Assembly: GCA_028285545.1 (NCBI GenBank)
Contig: JANQPA010000112.1
Span: forward strand, 62,001 to 126,000
DNA: 64,000 bases
Source: Saprospiraceae bacterium
GTDB taxonomy: Bacteria; Bacteroidota; Bacteroidia; Chitinophagales; Saprospiraceae
Reading direction: 5' to 3'
Positions 25,002 to 33,420 of the stretch are shown here, in pieces. The notes beneath the pieces are model-generated. The model was not told the origin of the DNA. It saw only the letters and a program-made list of their open reading frames with translations, and searched no databases. The first letter of the stretch is position 1. The number at the start of each line of letters is the position of its first letter. The position numbers and the translations under genes were made by a program.

Positions 25002-25706
25002 ATGACAGCCAAAACTTTTATTGAAGAACTTGCTAAGTTCAAATCCGAAAAGGAAATGAATAAAGCAGAAAAATTTTTTAAAGGAGAGGACGGCAAAACA
25101 AAAAGTTTTGGCGTCAAATTTGGTATCGTTTTCAAAACTGCGAAGCAATTTAAAAGCATGCCTATTGAAGAAATAAACAAGTTGCTGGATAGTGATTTTT
25201 ACGAAATTAGAATGGGAGCCGTAAGTATTATGGATTTTCAGGCGAGAGAGAAGAAAGTACCTGAAGAACAAAAAAAAGAATTGTTTCAACTATATTTAAA
25301 AAGGCATGATCGTTTAAACAACTGGGATTTTGTTGATAGAGCTTCCTATAATGTCATTGGTCGATTTTTAGAAGATAAACCAAGAGATATTCTTTACCAG
25401 TTGGCAAAATCAGAAAATGTTTGGGAGAGAAGAACAGCAATAGTAAGTACTTACCATTACATCAAATCCGGTGATGTAGAGGATACTTTCAGGGTTGCTG
25501 AAATCCTAGTGCATGATGAACATGAATTTATAAACAAAGCTGTTGGAAGTTGGATAAGAGAAGCCGGCAAAAAAGATCAGACAAGACTAAAAGTTTTTTT
25601 GGACAAACATGCTGGTTCCATGCCCAGAATAACTTTAAGAAACGCCATCGAAAAATTTGATAAAGAGACAAAAGAACATTATCTGAGGATGAAAAAAAAT
25701 AAATGA
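25002..25706 (+). CDS. DNA alkylation repair protein, AlkD-like
   Basis: A 234-residue helical (HEAT-like) protein of the DNA alkylation repair family. Typical marks are LLDSDFYEIRMGAVSIMDFQ (about 61-80), NNWDFVDRASYNVIGRFL (about 105-122, with the conserved NxWD-x-VD) and VWERRTAIVSTYHYI (about 139-153). AlkD enzymes remove N3- and N7-alkylated purines from DNA. It is cytosolic and shares a four-base ATGA overlap with the next gene, so they are translated together. The family call is firm; whether this member is active was not tested. Confidence 0.88.
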   Translation: MTAKTFIEELAKFKSEKEMNKAEKFFKGEDGKTKSFGVKFGIVFKTAKQFKSMPIEEINKLLDSDFYEIRMGAVSIMDFQAREKKVPEEQKKELFQLYLKRHDRLNNWDFVDRASYNVIGRFLEDKPRDILYQLAKSENVWERRTAIVSTYHYIKSGDVEDTFRVAEILVHDEHEFINKAVGSWIREAGKKDQTRLKVFLDKHAGSMPRITLRNAIEKFDKETKEHYLRMKKNK

Positions 25707-26347
25707 CTACCAACGTAGATACCTATTTGATGGAAGGCTGTGGCCGTTGTCCTCTTGGAGGAACAGCAGATTGTAAAGTGCATAAGTGGACCTCAGCATT
25801 GGAATTATTGAGAGCCATTGTTTTAGATTGTGGCTTGATAGAAGAAGTAAAATGGGGTGTCCCTTGTTACACCTTTCAAAATGCGAACGTGTTATTAGTT
25901 AGCGCCTTTAATGAGTATTGTTCTATTAGTTTTTTTAAGGGTTCTTTACTGAGCAACTCACAAGGTTTATTAGAAAAGCCGGGACCAAATTCTCAAGCCG
26001 CTCGATTAATCAAATTTACCAATATTGAGAAAATAAGATCCCATGAAGCTGATATAAAAACCTGTATTTTTGAAGCCATTGAAGTTGAAAAAGCAGGTTT
26101 AAAAGTGAAATTTCAAAAGAACCCCGAACCCATACCCGAAGAGTTAGAAAAGAAGTTTGAGGAAGACCCTGTCCTGAAAACAGCTTTTGAATCACTTACC
26201 CCTGGCCGGCAAAGGGGATACATCCTCCATTTCTCAGCACCTAAACAATCTAAAACGCGGGTTTCAAGAATTGAAAAGTGTATTGGAAAAATTTTGAATG
26301 GGGAAGGCTTGAATGATAAATACAGCAGGAAGAAATCCATTCGATAG
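25703..26347 (+). CDS. DUF1801/YdeI-OmdA-like protein
   Basis: A 214-residue protein of the YdeI/OmpD-associated type. The N-terminal two thirds resemble the DUF1801 fold (LIEEVKWGVPCYTFQNANVLLVSAFNEYCSISFFKG), and the C-terminus shows the OmdA/YdeI helical motif (ALTPGRQRGYILHFSAPKQS, SKTRVSRIEKCIGKILNGEGL). A cysteine pattern MEGCGRCPLGGTADCKVH precedes this and may bind a metal. Bacterial relatives are described as bacteriocin-protection proteins, but the mechanism is unclear. It overlaps the AlkD-like gene by four bases, an operon of two. Confidence 0.8.
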   Translation: MTTNVDTYLMEGCGRCPLGGTADCKVHKWTSALELLRAIVLDCGLIEEVKWGVPCYTFQNANVLLVSAFNEYCSISFFKGSLLSNSQGLLEKPGPNSQAARLIKFTNIEKIRSHEADIKTCIFEAIEVEKAGLKVKFQKNPEPIPEELEKKFEEDPVLKTAFESLTPGRQRGYILHFSAPKQSKTRVSRIEKCIGKILNGEGLNDKYSRKKSIR

Positions 26348-26573
26348 GTTATTAGTCAACATTTTTTTGAATTTTCTAAAAAAGTATTTGTATTAGTCTC
26401 GAGTCATCTCCCAGGTGTGAGACTGTTACCCAAAATGATTTTAATTTTACTGACCAACCACAGGCTCGTAATTTGAATCCTTCCAATAGCAGTCTCCTGA
26501 CTGCTATAACTGCAATGAAAAGGTCTAATAACTCTTAAAGCAACTGAAGCCATCAGTCTAAAAATCCAATAAT
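26348..26573. other. Spacer with short hairpins
   Basis: A 226-base spacer. It holds a hairpin AGCAGTC-TCCT-GACTGCT at 26488-26505, related to the GGCAGTC hairpins at 27370 and 28943, and a weaker AGTCTC/GAGACT pair near 26395-26428. No promoter element is clear. Confidence 0.4.
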
Positions 26574-27329
26574 TTGAAACATTATTATCAACTACAATTT
26601 ATATTGCTATTCATCATCAACAGTGCCTCTATGCAGGGTCAATTATCCACTAAGGATATACATCTAATTTCTATTACGGACGAATCCAATATCAACTATG
26701 AACGGATTATAACACTTGATTTTGAAATTAGATTTAACGGTTCAATTGAACTTTGGCATACAAAAAAAATTTCAAGAAATGAATTTCATTTTAATCGCAC
26801 AGAGGCAATAATAAACAATCAAAACCTGCCAAAAGACAGTGTTAAAAATTTAATAGACCGCGAAACTAAAAATCTAGAAGATCGGTACTTATATTATATG
26901 GACACAGTGAAGGCACAAAAAATTAAAACCTTACATTCAAAGGAAATCGACAATCTTCTTAAAGCCATACTGACCCCAAAAGTAGATAAAGAGGCATTTT
27001 TATCGATTATTAATTTAGAATCCTATAGCAGTGAGTCTCAGGTCAAGTTAAATAAAGAATTAAACGAGTCTCACAACTTGACTTATTTTCCACTTTTGGG
27101 TGTCACCATATTTTTAAAAAATGGAGAAAAAATCATTTTTTACTGTGATTCTCAAAGTAAAATAGCTATTCCATGGAATATGAGAACAGAAGCTAAAAAA
27201 AATTATAATCCTGAAATCAATTGGGCCTTGTATCAAATTTTACCGGATGAATTGACGCAAAACAAAAGTCGATTATCTAGGGACTTGAAAGATCTTAGGA
27301 AAAAAATAGCTGAATTGGTAAAAAAATAG
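26574..27329 (+). CDS. Exported protein of unknown function
   Basis: A 251-residue protein. The start is a TTG at 26574, chosen because the signal peptide (KHYYQLQFILLFIINSASMQGQ) begins right after it and no ATG fits. The mature part is Lys/Asn/Glu-rich with a basic, probably helical C-terminus (SRLSRDLKDLRKKIAELVKK). I recognise no domain. It is likely periplasmic. It stands alone between two hairpin-bearing spacers. Confidence 0.65.
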   Translation: MKHYYQLQFILLFIINSASMQGQLSTKDIHLISITDESNINYERIITLDFEIRFNGSIELWHTKKISRNEFHFNRTEAIINNQNLPKDSVKNLIDRETKNLEDRYLYYMDTVKAQKIKTLHSKEIDNLLKAILTPKVDKEAFLSIINLESYSSESQVKLNKELNESHNLTYFPLLGVTIFLKNGEKIIFYCDSQSKIAIPWNMRTEAKKNYNPEINWALYQILPDELTQNKSRLSRDLKDLRKKIAELVKK

Positions 27330-27369
27330 AGGTAACAATTACAGCATTTAATGGTCAGCAATATAGTAA

Positions 27370-27386
27370 GGCAGTCACAGACTGCC
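27370..27386. repeat. GGCAGTC-ACA-GACTGCC hairpin, copy 1
   Basis: A perfect seven-pair hairpin in the spacer after the gene ending at 27329. The surrounding sequence, through CTAGCAAAGTAA, is nearly repeated at 28943-28972, so it is a dispersed intergenic repeat rather than a chance hairpin. Confidence 0.6.
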
Positions 27387-27537
27387 ACTAGCAAAGTAAT
27401 ATTTGTAATAGTTGAACGATTTTTGCAACCTATAAGAGTATTCGGTTAGGTTTGTAGATAATTCTTTTAAAGATTTAATGCAATGCACCCAACTATTAGT
27501 ACTAGATCTGAATCTCTATTCTATAAACAAAGATATT

Positions 27538-28647
27538 ATGAGAGTTCTCACCCTGATTATTATTTTGTTTTCTTTCCTTCAGCTTTCAGCACAGAAATCA
27601 GCCAATAAAAATATTGTAATCGGAGAAAGCTTTACCCTGCACTCAAAAATATTAAATGAAAACAGAGAGGTCTTTATATCCCTTCCTCCAAATTATGATC
27701 GAAACATACACACCTACCCTATTATTTTGGTCTTGGATGCGGAATACCTATTTGAAATCACTCACTCCATTGCCAAAATCAAAGCTTCCAGAAATGAAAT
27801 GCCAGAAAGTATTATTGTGGGAATTTCAAATAATACTGGCAAGCGATATGATATGGCCCTCCAGTTAAGCAATAAAGAAGGCCAAAAGTTTTTCGGCAAT
27901 AATGGTGGAAAAGCAAAAGAATATCTACAATTCTTCAAAGAGGAGCTTTTTCCATTTCTTGAAAACAACTACAGAATTAATGCTCATAGGTCCATCATTG
28001 GTATGTCGCCCACTTTTGGGCCCGTTTTAGAAGCATTTTGGGATCAACCTAATTTATTTGAAGGATATATCGTCCTGGCAGCAGAGTTATCACAATTCAC
28101 GTATTCTGGTGAAACGGTAGCCACCAAACTTCTTAATTCTATTCAAGATAAACAACATCCCAGAGCCTCCATTTACGTAGGCAAAGCAAGTATTGATCTT
28201 ACCAGAAGACCAGCAGAAGAAGCAGAATCTTATATTGAAATAAACCAACTATTAGCAACTCAGTCTAATACAAATATTCGCTACAAGATTGAGGTGCTTG
28301 AAAATGAAGATCATTATGGTATGTCCATATCTGGAATTAAAAAAGGCTTAGAAACCATTTATCCTAAGGAGGCTTGGAACATTCCTTACCGGGACTTCTG
28401 GAATGCTGATGCCCCTGCTAATGCATTGAAAGCATTTTATGACAAACTTTCCCAACAATATGGTTTTGAAATTCTTCCAGTTGAAGACGCCTTTTACGCC
28501 TCACAAAACTTATTAGGATCTATCCGAAGAATGCGAAGACAAGGACGCACAAAGGAGATGACTGATTTTATAAAATTGGCAGCCGCATATTATCCAAATT
28601 CGGAGGAGATAAAAAAGTTGCTAGTTGATCATAATATTAAAAATTAG
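27538..28647 (+). CDS. Exported esterase-fold protein
   Basis: The start is set at 27538 (MRVLTLIIILFSFLQLSAQ, a signal peptide); the frame before it is not credible. The 369-residue protein belongs to the esterase family (esterase D/enterochelin-esterase fold): VFISLPPNYDRNIHTYPIILVLDAEYLF at the start of the fold and the C-terminal EDHYGMS histidine. The nucleophile elbow reads IIGMSPTFGPVLE; the usual second Gly of GxSxG is Thr, which would disturb the elbow. A C-terminal extension (about 300-369) resembles a helical TPR-like end. Hydrolase activity is uncertain. Confidence 0.78.
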   Translation: MRVLTLIIILFSFLQLSAQKSANKNIVIGESFTLHSKILNENREVFISLPPNYDRNIHTYPIILVLDAEYLFEITHSIAKIKASRNEMPESIIVGISNNTGKRYDMALQLSNKEGQKFFGNNGGKAKEYLQFFKEELFPFLENNYRINAHRSIIGMSPTFGPVLEAFWDQPNLFEGYIVLAAELSQFTYSGETVATKLLNSIQDKQHPRASIYVGKASIDLTRRPAEEAESYIEINQLLATQSNTNIRYKIEVLENEDHYGMSISGIKKGLETIYPKEAWNIPYRDFWNADAPANALKAFYDKLSQQYGFEILPVEDAFYASQNLLGSIRRMRRQGRTKEMTDFIKLAAAYYPNSEEIKKLLVDHNIKN

Positions 28648-28655
28648 ACTTTGTT

Positions 28656-28846
28656 GGGGCTGTGTAAAAACTAAAATTTTAATTTTTACTTTAACATACA
28701 ATCTTCCCTTGTTGGCGGGGTTGTGTAAAAAGTCAATTTTTTCCAAAAATTGACTTTAAAAAAATATACTTTTTGCTTTTTTATAAGCAGATACATATTA
28801 TAGTAAAAACTAAAATTTTTAAAAATTTTAGTTTTTACACAACCTC
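28656..28846. mobile_element. MITE-like element with inverted ends
   Basis: About 190 bases flanked by near-perfect 23-base inverted ends, GGCTGTGTAAAAACTAAAAT at 28658 and its complement (one mismatch, T for C) ending at 28844. Inside, 28717-28760 holds a second GGGGTTGTGTAAAAAGTC-type end with its own inverted repeat (GTCAATTTTT/AAAAATTGAC), as if one element had inserted in another. No transposase is encoded here. The size and ends fit a non-autonomous element or a decayed insertion sequence. Confidence 0.65.
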
Positions 28847-29053
28847 AGCCGCTAAATTGAATTTACTACGCTTGAAATACCCTTTGTTTAGTATTATTTC
28901 CAAATAGAACACTAGTTTGGAAACTGGTTGGATATTGGGTGAGGCAGTCACAGACTGCCATCAGCAAAATAACAAAGTTATCGCATTAAAAACAGTTTAG
29001 ATCAGCTAAATCAGTGTTTGTCAGCGGCGATATACTTCCTAAATGATCATCAA
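28847..29053. other. Spacer before MerR gene end
   Basis: This 207-base A/T-rich stretch holds the second GGCAGTC-ACA-GACTGCC hairpin (28943-28959) and nothing else I can name. Together with the MITE-like element it makes a 406-base region without a gene between the esterase gene (plus) and the MerR gene (minus), which converge on it. Confidence 0.4.
28943..28959. repeat. GGCAGTC-ACA-GACTGCC hairpin, copy 2
   Basis: Second copy of the hairpin described at 27370-27386, with the flank CATCAGCAAAATAA matching the first copy at most positions. Confidence 0.6.
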
Positions 29054-29446
29054 CTAATTCATAGTGATCAAGGGACAATTCCCCTTCGACTCCTTCGGAT
29101 TTGGACACGAAGCAACACTCTGAGTAATCAACTTTTTCATATCCTCTAACTCCCTTATCTTTTTATCAATCAATTCAACTTTTTCGGACATTTTCTCAGA
29201 AACATGCTCACAAGAAGCCGCATTTTGCACCATGATTTCCAAAAATGAAGCTATTTCTTTCAGCGTAAAACCAAATCCTTTTAATTTTTTTATAACCAAA
29301 AGCCTTTCCAAAGTCTCCTGAGGATAATCTCTATAATTATTGTAAGGATTATTTCTACCTCCAGCCGGGATCAAGCCTTGTTTTTCATAATAACGAATGG
29401 TATCTCTAGACAAACCAGATTTCGCAGATAATTGACCGATTAACAT
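29054..29446 (-). CDS. MerR-family metal sensor
   Basis: A 130-residue MerR regulator. The DNA-binding head is clear (MLIGQLSAKSGLSRDTIRYYEKQGLIPAGGR, then a second wing and long coiled-coil helix). Metal-site residues can be read: a Cys in AASCEHVSEKM at the position where zinc/mercury-type sensors have Cys and copper sensors have Ser, and the loop SVASCPNPKESKGNCPLI, with two Cys nine residues apart. This points to a divalent metal (Zn, Cd, Pb or Hg) rather than Cu(I). The gene is divergent from 29542, with a classical operator between. Metal identity is inferred. Confidence 0.88.
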   Translation of the reverse strand: MLIGQLSAKSGLSRDTIRYYEKQGLIPAGGRNNPYNNYRDYPQETLERLLVIKKLKGFGFTLKEIASFLEIMVQNAASCEHVSEKMSEKVELIDKKIRELEDMKKLITQSVASCPNPKESKGNCPLITMN

Positions 29447-29475
29447 ATTATTGAAAAATAAATATCATTTTTTAC

Positions 29476-29509
29476 TTGACCCTGGACCATACTCCAGGGT
29501 TTATTTTTG
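29476..29509 (+). promoter_or_regulatory. MerR operator/promoter
   Basis: TTGACC (29476-29481) followed by the perfect inverted repeat ACCCTGGA-CCATAC-TCCAGGGT (29479-29500) and TATTTTTG (29502-29509), which fits the Bacteroidota TAnnTTTG element. Long spacing with a palindrome between the promoter elements is the MerR-type, ZntR-like layout, in which the sensor unwinds the promoter when metal binds. It drives the gene at 29542. Confidence 0.85.
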
Positions 29510-29541
29510 TCTTGGATTAAGATAATTAAAATCAAAAAGAC

Positions 29542-29991
29542 ATGAAATACTTATTAACCTCATTAGTTGTTATTTGCCTGTTAATAGGCTTTAAAAATGC
29601 CAATGAGACATCTAGTCAAAAAATTGCTTCAAATATGGGAACCAAAGTAAATGCTTCTTCCTGCACTTCAGAATGTATGGCCACTAAAAAATCAACAGAA
29701 TTGACCTGCAAATTAACCAGTCCAGAATTACAGGAACGAAGAGAAACCGTTCTGCTGAGTTTGAAAAAGCAAATAGTGACAAAAAAAGAATTAGAAAATG
29801 GATATGCTTTAAAATTTCCTGGTTCCGATAATATGCTTGACGAACTAACGGAATTTATTAAAACTGAACGCACTTGTTGTGATTTTTTTGTTTATGGTCT
29901 TTCCATCAGTGGTGATCAAAGCGAAATTTGGTTGCATCTTACCGGTCCTGAAGGTGCAAAGGATTTTATTACACTCGAGTTGGGAATTTAG
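29542..29991 (+). CDS. Exported Cys-rich protein, MerR-controlled
   Basis: A 149-residue protein with a signal peptide or anchor (MKYLLTSLVVICLLIGFKNA). The mature part has CTSEC at about 41-45 and a Cys pair TERTCCDFF at about 108-116, followed by a GPEGAKDFI motif near the end. The segment from LTSPELQERRETVLLSLKK onward matches a short family often found beside MerR regulators, for which I cannot recall an established function. Metal binding by the cysteines is plausible. It lies directly downstream of the MerR operator and is very probably its target. There is no transporter beside it. Confidence 0.75.
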   Translation: MKYLLTSLVVICLLIGFKNANETSSQKIASNMGTKVNASSCTSECMATKKSTELTCKLTSPELQERRETVLLSLKKQIVTKKELENGYALKFPGSDNMLDELTEFIKTERTCCDFFVYGLSISGDQSEIWLHLTGPEGAKDFITLELGI

Positions 29992-30048
29992 ATAAGCCGC
30001 GTCTTTAGTTATACATTCTTTAAAGGAAAAGCCGTAAGTTAATGGAAA

Positions 30049-30603
30049 ATGGCCAAAAACAAATCCAATGTAACCATACACATGGTTTCCAGTCTGGATG
30101 GCTTTATCGCCAAAAAGGATGGTAGTGTTTCCTGGATGCAATCAACCGATAACTACGAGCCAGGCATTACCCTCACTCAGGAATACATCGAAGAATATGT
30201 CAGTAAAATTGACTGCTATGTGATGGGCTCCCATACCTATGAACATGCCTTAAAACTAGGTTGGCCTTATGGCGAAACTCCAGTCATTGTCCTCACCAGT
30301 AGAGCTCTAACAAGCGATAAGAAAAGTGTCCAGTTTTACGCTGGTGATTTGAACCAACTCGTCAAAGATCAATTAAAATCCAGCTACCAGAATATCTGGA
30401 TGGTGGGAGGCGCCATCCTCACCAAAGAGTTTATCCGCCTAAATCTTGCGGATGAACTCATCATCTCCATTTTGCCCATTATCCTGGGTGATGGCACCTT
30501 GTTTTTTGACTATATTGGTCAAGAGCAACGTTTGCATCTTAAAGATGTGACGGCTTATAAAGATGGAATGGTAGAACTGACTTATGAAATATTAAAAGAA
30601 TGA
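30049..30603 (+). CDS. DHFR-like/RibD C-terminal reductase
   Basis: A 184-residue cytosolic protein of the RibD C-terminal/dihydrofolate-reductase-like family: VTIHMVSSLDGFIAKKDGSVSWMQ at the start, DCYVMGSHTYEHAL, and IWMVGGAILTKEFIRLNLADELIISILPIILGDG, the typical end of this fold. It is likely to reduce a pterin or nitrogen heterocycle with NADPH. The start at 30049 fits the family. It stands alone, 57 bases after the Cys-rich protein gene. Confidence 0.85.
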   Translation: MAKNKSNVTIHMVSSLDGFIAKKDGSVSWMQSTDNYEPGITLTQEYIEEYVSKIDCYVMGSHTYEHALKLGWPYGETPVIVLTSRALTSDKKSVQFYAGDLNQLVKDQLKSSYQNIWMVGGAILTKEFIRLNLADELIISILPIILGDGTLFFDYIGQEQRLHLKDVTAYKDGMVELTYEILKE

Positions 30604-30627
30604 AAACTAATGCTCAATTAAAATTTG

Positions 30628-30687
30628 AGAATAAGCATTCAAGCCATAGAATGGCGACACATCTAAGCCGATGGCCCAGCCATCGGT
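30628..30687. repeat. Dispersed hairpin repeat near bestrophin gene
   Basis: TGAGAATAAGC (30627) then ATTCAAGCCATAGAATGGC (30637-30655) recurs at 63067-63096. It contains the three-base-loop hairpin GCCAT-AGA-ATGGC. A second hairpin, CCGATGGC-CCA-GCCATCGG, follows at 30669-30687. These are likely dispersed intergenic repeats. Confidence 0.55.
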
Positions 30688-30766
30688 GAAAAATGAGTAT
30701 TTTACCCAAGCTACAGAGTAGCGACATAAGAGATTCAGTTTACCTCACACAATTTGAAATTAAATT

Positions 30767-31828
30767 ATGTATACCAAGAAAGTTTATAAAGCCAAGGATA
30801 TGGCGGTTTGGACTCGATATGAGACCTTCATGTTTTTAGCCATCGTAGTAGTCGTGGTTGGGTTGTATTATTTTTTTGATTTACATTGGATAAAAATACC
30901 ATGGACTCCTTTGGCTTTGATAGGTACAGCTGTTGCCTTCGTTATTGGATTCCAAAATAATTCAGCCTATGGAAGAATTTGGGAAGCAAGAAAGATATGG
31001 GGCGGCATAGTCAACACCTCCCGCACCTTTGGTATGTTTGTACAGGATATGGTCACCAATGAACATGCCAATGTCCAATTATCAAAAGAAGAATTGCATC
31101 ACGAAATCAAAACCCTCACCTATCGCCATATTGCCTGGATGACTGCTTTACGACATGCCATGCGAGCTTCCAAATCTTGGGAAACAGTCGTCCACGAAAA
31201 AACGAATAGAGAATGGAGAGATATGGTCCATCCTCCAGAGTGGGATTCGACAGTAGAAGAAGATATGAAGCCATACATTTCTGAAAAAGATATGGAATAT
31301 GTGATGAGCAAAAACAATAAACAAACGGCGCTTCTTTATTTACAATCTCATCATATCAGAAAACTCAAAGAGAGTGGTGCCATCTGGGAATTCTCGTTTT
31401 TACAATTAGAAGGAGTATTAGAAGAATTGTTTACCCTGCAAGGCAAATCAGAAAGGATTAAAAACTTTCCCTATCCACGTCATTTTGCCTCTCTCAACCA
31501 CTATTTCATGTGGATATTTGTTTTGATACTTCCCCTGGCCATCGTTCCCCAATTTGCTGAAATTGGTAGTGACATCAGCGAAGTCAATCCTTTAATTGGT
31601 AATATATTTGTTTGGTTATCGGTACCTTTTTATGTAGCGGTGGCCTGGGTTTTTCATACTATGGAAAGAATAGGAAGAACCGGTGAAAATCCATTTGAAG
31701 GTTCCGCTAATGATGTGCCTATTTCTACCATTTCCAGAGGTATTGAAATAGATCTACGGCAAAACCTGGGAGAAAACAAGGAGGATATTCCAGCACAATT
31801 TCCAGTGATGTATGATACGCAAATGTAA
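30767..31828 (+). CDS. Bestrophin-like channel
   Basis: A 353-residue membrane protein of the bestrophin/UPF0187 (YneE) family. The hallmarks are the N-terminal membrane helix pair around 22-65 with IPWTPLALIGTAVAFVIGFQNNSAYGRIWEARKIWGGIVNTSRTFG (about 44-92), and the C-terminal helix pair LNHYFMWIFVLILPLAIVPQ and LSVPFYVAVAWVFHTMERIGRTGENPFEGSANDVPI (about 255-330). Bacterial members form pentameric ion channels, usually cation-selective, in the inner membrane. Start and length fit the family. It stands as a single gene; a hairpin follows at 31941-31972. Confidence 0.92.
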   Translation: MYTKKVYKAKDMAVWTRYETFMFLAIVVVVVGLYYFFDLHWIKIPWTPLALIGTAVAFVIGFQNNSAYGRIWEARKIWGGIVNTSRTFGMFVQDMVTNEHANVQLSKEELHHEIKTLTYRHIAWMTALRHAMRASKSWETVVHEKTNREWRDMVHPPEWDSTVEEDMKPYISEKDMEYVMSKNNKQTALLYLQSHHIRKLKESGAIWEFSFLQLEGVLEELFTLQGKSERIKNFPYPRHFASLNHYFMWIFVLILPLAIVPQFAEIGSDISEVNPLIGNIFVWLSVPFYVAVAWVFHTMERIGRTGENPFEGSANDVPISTISRGIEIDLRQNLGENKEDIPAQFPVMYDTQM

Positions 31829-31940
31829 AGGAAGTATCAACCTGGAAAGAGAACTCGGTTTTGAGTTCATTGTTTGTAATAACAAATGACTTTGTAGACT
31901 ACAACCTCAATTTTAGGAAAAGGATGATCAAGCTAATAAA

Positions 31941-31972
31941 GATTGGTAAGCCGGGTAACAAGCTTACCAATC
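31941..31972. terminator. Perfect 11-bp hairpin
   Basis: GATTGGTAAGC (31941-31951) and GCTTACCAATC (31962-31972), perfect, ten-base loop, in the 230-base spacer after the bestrophin gene. It is not followed by a strong T run, so it may end transcription by another route or stabilise the transcript. Confidence 0.5.
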
Positions 31973-32058
31973 CCTGCATTTTATTACGGGCTTGGTAATC
32001 TTTGATTTACTACAAATCCATTTGCCAATACAGCTAATCACAGAATAATTGCAAACTC

Positions 32059-33420
32059 ATGAAATATTGTATCCCCCTTTGTCTAGCCATTATTTTACTA
32101 TCCTGTGAATCACGTAAGCAAGGACAAATAGCAATTGAGGTTCATCAAAATCCAATAGGCAGTCTATATATTACTGAATCAATTACGGAACGCTTGGTTT
32201 CTGTCATTCCTATAAATACTAAGAATACTAGCGTTCCTAATGGTTTTGAAGCTACAACTATTGGAATCATTCAGACAAAAGAAGGAGGGAAAAGTCGCTT
32301 GACCATTCTTAGTCCAAATAAAAGTTACAATATTCAAATCAACCCCGATTCTACTATCACAACGTCTAATATTGCAGACTCCTTATTAAATTATTTATGG
32401 AAAAGCAATAATAAATTTATAGCTCAAAACCAGCAGTTTTTATTTACTACGTCTGCTTTGGATAGTATTATTAGGTTATTTGATAAGTTTAGATTGTCTA
32501 GGAAAAATGAAATAGAACGTCACACCAAAAGATTAGCCGAGGAAGAAAAAGAATTATTACTTCATCAAAATAATGCCAGGATAAATTCCTTCCTCTTTTT
32601 CTTTGGCAGAATAGCCAAAAATCTATCTCCAGATAATAGTTTTTTCCAATTTGCTGATCACATTGATAATAATACAAAATGGACGAAAAGCCTTCCTCAG
32701 AACCTCTTATACAAACATGAAATCAACTATTTAAAGAAGCAAGATTCCCTAACAGATATCTCTACCTTTCTAAAATACGTCGAAACTCAAACGTCTAACC
32801 AGGATTTGCTTTCTTTTTTGAAGGCCATCTATTTAAGAGAAATCATTGAGACCCCTTCTTACTGGGAACGTCATCAAACCTTATTCAATTCCGAAGTTTT
32901 AAACGATGTAATTGAAAAAGAAAAGGATAGTCCCTATTACGATTTGATCAAAAGATCTTCTGATAACTATTTTTCTTCAAGTAAAGGCACTAAAGCATAT
33001 GATTTTACGGCCAAGGCAGTGAATGGAAAAGACGTAAAATTATCGGACTTAGCAGGCAAGTTGGTATTTATAGACTCTTGGGCCAGCTGGTGTGGACCTT
33101 GTATCCGTCATCGCCCAAAGGTGCTTGAGCTAGCCCAAAAATACAAGGATAACCCTAGAGTAGAAGTTTTAATGATTTTAGTAGATGCTACCAAAGAAGA
33201 TTGGATAAATTATTTAAGCAAAAAAGATGAATTGGATATTCCTGGAGATCTGATTATTGAAAATGGAATGAGAACCAAATACGGAGATCGCTTTAATATC
33301 AAATCCATTCCCAGGTACATGCTCATTGATCCAAATGGAATAATAATAGATGGCAATACTCCAGAACCTTCACAAGCCCTAGAGGACATAATTAAAAAAG
33401 AACTTAAGAAAATTCAATGA
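32059..33420 (+). CDS. Thioredoxin-like lipoprotein, TlpA type
   Basis: A 453-residue lipoprotein (MKYCIPLCLAIILLSC, Cys16). Residues 20-315 are a helical domain of unknown family, 325-450 a thioredoxin/TlpA/ResA domain with the redox motif SWASWCGPCIRHRPKVLEL (Cys-Gly-Pro-Cys) and the cis-Pro loop near NIKSIPRYMLIDPNG. In Bacteroidota such proteins reduce disulfides in the periplasm, for example in cytochrome maturation. It overlaps the HEAT-like gene by four bases, and that gene overlaps the GNAT gene, giving a three-gene operon. Confidence 0.88.
   Translation: MKYCIPLCLAIILLSCESRKQGQIAIEVHQNPIGSLYITESITERLVSVIPINTKNTSVPNGFEATTIGIIQTKEGGKSRLTILSPNKSYNIQINPDSTITTSNIADSLLNYLWKSNNKFIAQNQQFLFTTSALDSIIRLFDKFRLSRKNEIERHTKRLAEEEKELLLHQNNARINSFLFFFGRIAKNLSPDNSFFQFADHIDNNTKWTKSLPQNLLYKHEINYLKKQDSLTDISTFLKYVETQTSNQDLLSFLKAIYLREIIETPSYWERHQTLFNSEVLNDVIEKEKDSPYYDLIKRSSDNYFSSSKGTKAYDFTAKAVNGKDVKLSDLAGKLVFIDSWASWCGPCIRHRPKVLELAQKYKDNPRVEVLMILVDATKEDWINYLSKKDELDIPGDLIIENGMRTKYGDRFNIKSIPRYMLIDPNGIIIDGNTPEPSQALEDIIKKELKKIQ

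Noticed and set aside
26440-26510. tRNA-like segment with a TTTGAATCC string
   Set aside because: No acceptor stem, anticodon arm or D arm can be paired around it.
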